From CBDCUW01 sp963734865 (GTDB lineage: Bacteria; Planctomycetota; Planctomycetia; Pirellulales; Pirellulaceae): 64,000 bases of DNA. Where the stretch lies: the NCBI GenBank assembly GCA_963734865.1, contig CAVTIV010000022.1, forward strand, positions 62,001-126,000, written 5' to 3'. Positions 62,322-64,000 of this stretch are shown one piece after another. The translations under genes and the position numbers were made by a program. The notes below the pieces were generated by a model. The model saw only the letters and a list, made by a program, of their open reading frames with translations, was not told the origin of the DNA and did not search any database. Positions within the stretch are counted from its first letter, which is position 1, and the number at the start of each line of letters is the position of its first letter.

Positions 62322-64000
62322 GTGAATACTTCATCCCCGGTTGACCAGGCACTCAATGCGATCGTCGACGTGTTGGTTCGCGAATTCGCGTCGACCCGAC
62401 GCGATGCAGACGCCGTTACGCCTCGTACAAACGCCGATGCGTATTTGGCGCTGCGCAACAGAAATTTGTCTCCAATCTGCGAGAAAGATTGGCCGAGATC
62501 GAGTCGAGAGACGCCCAGGCTCGCGAAGCGGTCGGCGATCACATGCCAGCAACGATTGACACTCCGATCTCTGCAGCGACCGGTGACCCGACCGGCAGAA
62601 TTGAACAGGCCCGTGAACAGCAACCTCCGGGAGATTCGAAGTATGTTGAAACCACCGTAAGCATCTCTCAAACTCCAGATCGAAAAACGACGATTCGTTC
62701 CAAGAAGCTGCCGACGACTATCACACCAGAGCCCACTGCGCCTGCGGGCTACGAGGTGCTCGGGCAGCTGGGCAAAGGTGGAATGGGGATCGTTTACAAG
62801 GCGCGACACATACCACTGAATCGTATCGTGGCCATCAAGATGATCTTGGGCGGCAAACATGCGTCACCCGAAACTCTCTCACGCTTCCGCCAAGAAGCAG
62901 AGGCGGCAGCACATCTGACACATCCCAACATCGTGTCCGTCTACGAGGTGGGCGAATATCAGGGAATGCCTTACTTCTCCTTAGAGTACGTGGACGGCTT
63001 GGCGATGTCGGCACTGCTATCCGAGGCTTCGCTGAGTTCCAAACGATCTGCCGAACTGATGGAGCAAGTGTCGCGGGCGGTGCATTACTCGCACCAGCAA
63101 GGCGTCATCCATCGCGATTTGAAGCCGTCGAACATCCTGATTACCCGCGACGGAGATCCGAAAGTAGCTGACTTTGGGTTGGCCAAGCGATTGGACGACG
63201 AAGACCAGGACCAGACGAGGACGGGCCAGATTCTCGGGACTCCCGGATTCATGGCCCCGGAGCAGGCTCGCGGTGAAAAATTGATTGGACCGCGTACCGA
63301 CGTCTACGCCCTTGGCGCGATCCTGTACAACATGCTGACTGGCCGCGCGCCATTCGTCGCTCCGACGCCGATTGAGACCATCCAGCAAGTCGTTTCAGAG
63401 GATCCCGTTCCACCCTCACGATTGCAGTCCAACTTGGATCGTGATCTGGAAACAATCTGCCTGAAGTGCCTGGATAAGGAGCCCAATCGTCGATATGCCA
63501 ACGCGGCAGATTTAGCGGACGAGCTACAGCGAGTTCAACAGGGCAAGCCGATCCTCGCTCGCCCGATCACCGCCCGCGAGCGACTTGTGAAGTGGTGCCG
63601 GCGCAATCCCCGTGTCGCCACGCTCAGCGGGATTGCTGCGAGTTTATTGCTGACACTGCTGTGCGGTGGCTACATCTCGGCGGCGGTGATCAACCAGCAG
63701 AAGATCGCTGAGACAGCGGCGAAAGTATCGGCCCAGGAAAGCGAGGCGCTGGCGGAGTTCCAGGCTGATCTGGCACTCGATGCGACGCGCATGGTGCTTT
63801 ACCAAACGCAAGAGTTTTTTCGATCGAAGCCAGAATACAACGAATTGCGAAACAGCATGCTGGCGGGAATCCTCCAGAAGATCGAGGGGCTCTATGCGGA
63901 ACGGCAAGATTACGATGTCAAGGAAACGTTTCGAGCCTCAGCAATTCGGCAACTGGGGCAAATCTACTTTGAGGCAGGCCGGTTCGAGCAGGCGTTGGAG
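62322..64000 (+). CDS. PknB-type Ser/Thr protein kinase with TM segment and TPR start (partial, frame change near its N-terminus)
   Basis: GTG 62322 has AAGGA about 8 nt upstream; its frame is lost after about 45 codons, and the kinase frame is one base off. An indel at about 62440-62470 is likely, since KFVSNLRERLAEIESRDAQA continues the helix; ATG 62543 is the alternative start. Kinase motifs: GQLGKGGMGIVYKARH (P-loop), VAIKMI (Lys), VIHRDLKPSNILI, VADFGLAKR, GTPGFMAPEQARG and DVYALGAILYNMLTG. A hydrophobic span (VATLSGIAASLLLTLLCGGY) follows residue about 430 and separates a cytoplasmic kinase from an outer part with the start of TPR repeats (IRQLGQIYFEAGRFEQALE). Cut by the window end. 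It lies 115 bp after the giant gene; functional linkage is conjecture. Confidence 0.8.

Overview
The window comes from a planctomycete, most likely a Pirellulaceae/Rhodopirellula-type bacterium. The evidence is a Planctomycetes-specific gene pair (cytochrome-c/DUF1549/DUF1553 protein followed by a Tat-exported DUF1501 protein), an N-terminal LEPR-XLL-type motif on a giant secreted protein, a PknB-like kinase of the planctomycete type, a REP-associated tyrosine transposase (RAYT), and many exported glycan-active proteins. No tRNA, rRNA, CRISPR array or phage module was seen.

Layout. 0-7 kb: a minus-strand exported glycoside-hydrolase-like protein; a small graveyard with DUF1583-like and ThuA fragments; a 229-bp palindromic repeat element; then the PSD1/DUF1501 pair. 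7.3-13.9 kb: a tripartite RND efflux operon (adaptor, HAE1-type pump, TolC/NodT-type outer membrane factor) whose three genes carry about nine net frameshifts and odd insertions. 14-16.1 kb: a minus-strand serine hydrolase (class C beta-lactamase fold) fused to a sialidase domain. 16.2-17.6 kb: a RAYT gene bracketed by inverted AGGGACACCCA sequences. 17.7-27.3 kb: a same-strand cluster of SDR, M24 peptidase, two sialidase-like proteins, a beta-propeller protein with HEAT repeats, an AstE/DoeB-type deacylase and a threonine-synthase-like PLP enzyme. Two junctions are ATGA overlaps. It looks like a coordinated scavenging and catabolic unit. 27.3-28.6 kb: an esterase fragment and a convergent FkbM methyltransferase.

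29.0-62.2 kb (more than half the window) is best read as one giant surface-protein gene of about 33.2 kb (about 11,000 codons), now split into many frames by indels. Order: LEPR-XLL export/anchoring motif; three superblocks of about 270-300-residue beta-solenoid modules (A x3, B x6, C x3 + D x3), each closed by an autotransporter-like terminal module; a long right-handed parallel beta-helix; PKD domains; an RTX-like glycine/aspartate block with a 168-bp period (12 copies); a metzincin-type HExxHxxGxxH protease domain; a PPC-like domain; six cadherin-like repeats with a 312-bp period; and a C-terminal RTX block. Immediately downstream begins a membrane-anchored Ser/Thr kinase with TPRs that runs off the window.

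Caveat: single-base frameshifts are abundant in the efflux operon and in the giant gene, but absent from most of 16-24 kb. Near-identical repeat copies act as internal controls and show that many are 1-nt indels. Whether these are real decay or consensus errors of a long-read/metagenome assembly cannot be decided from the sequence alone.
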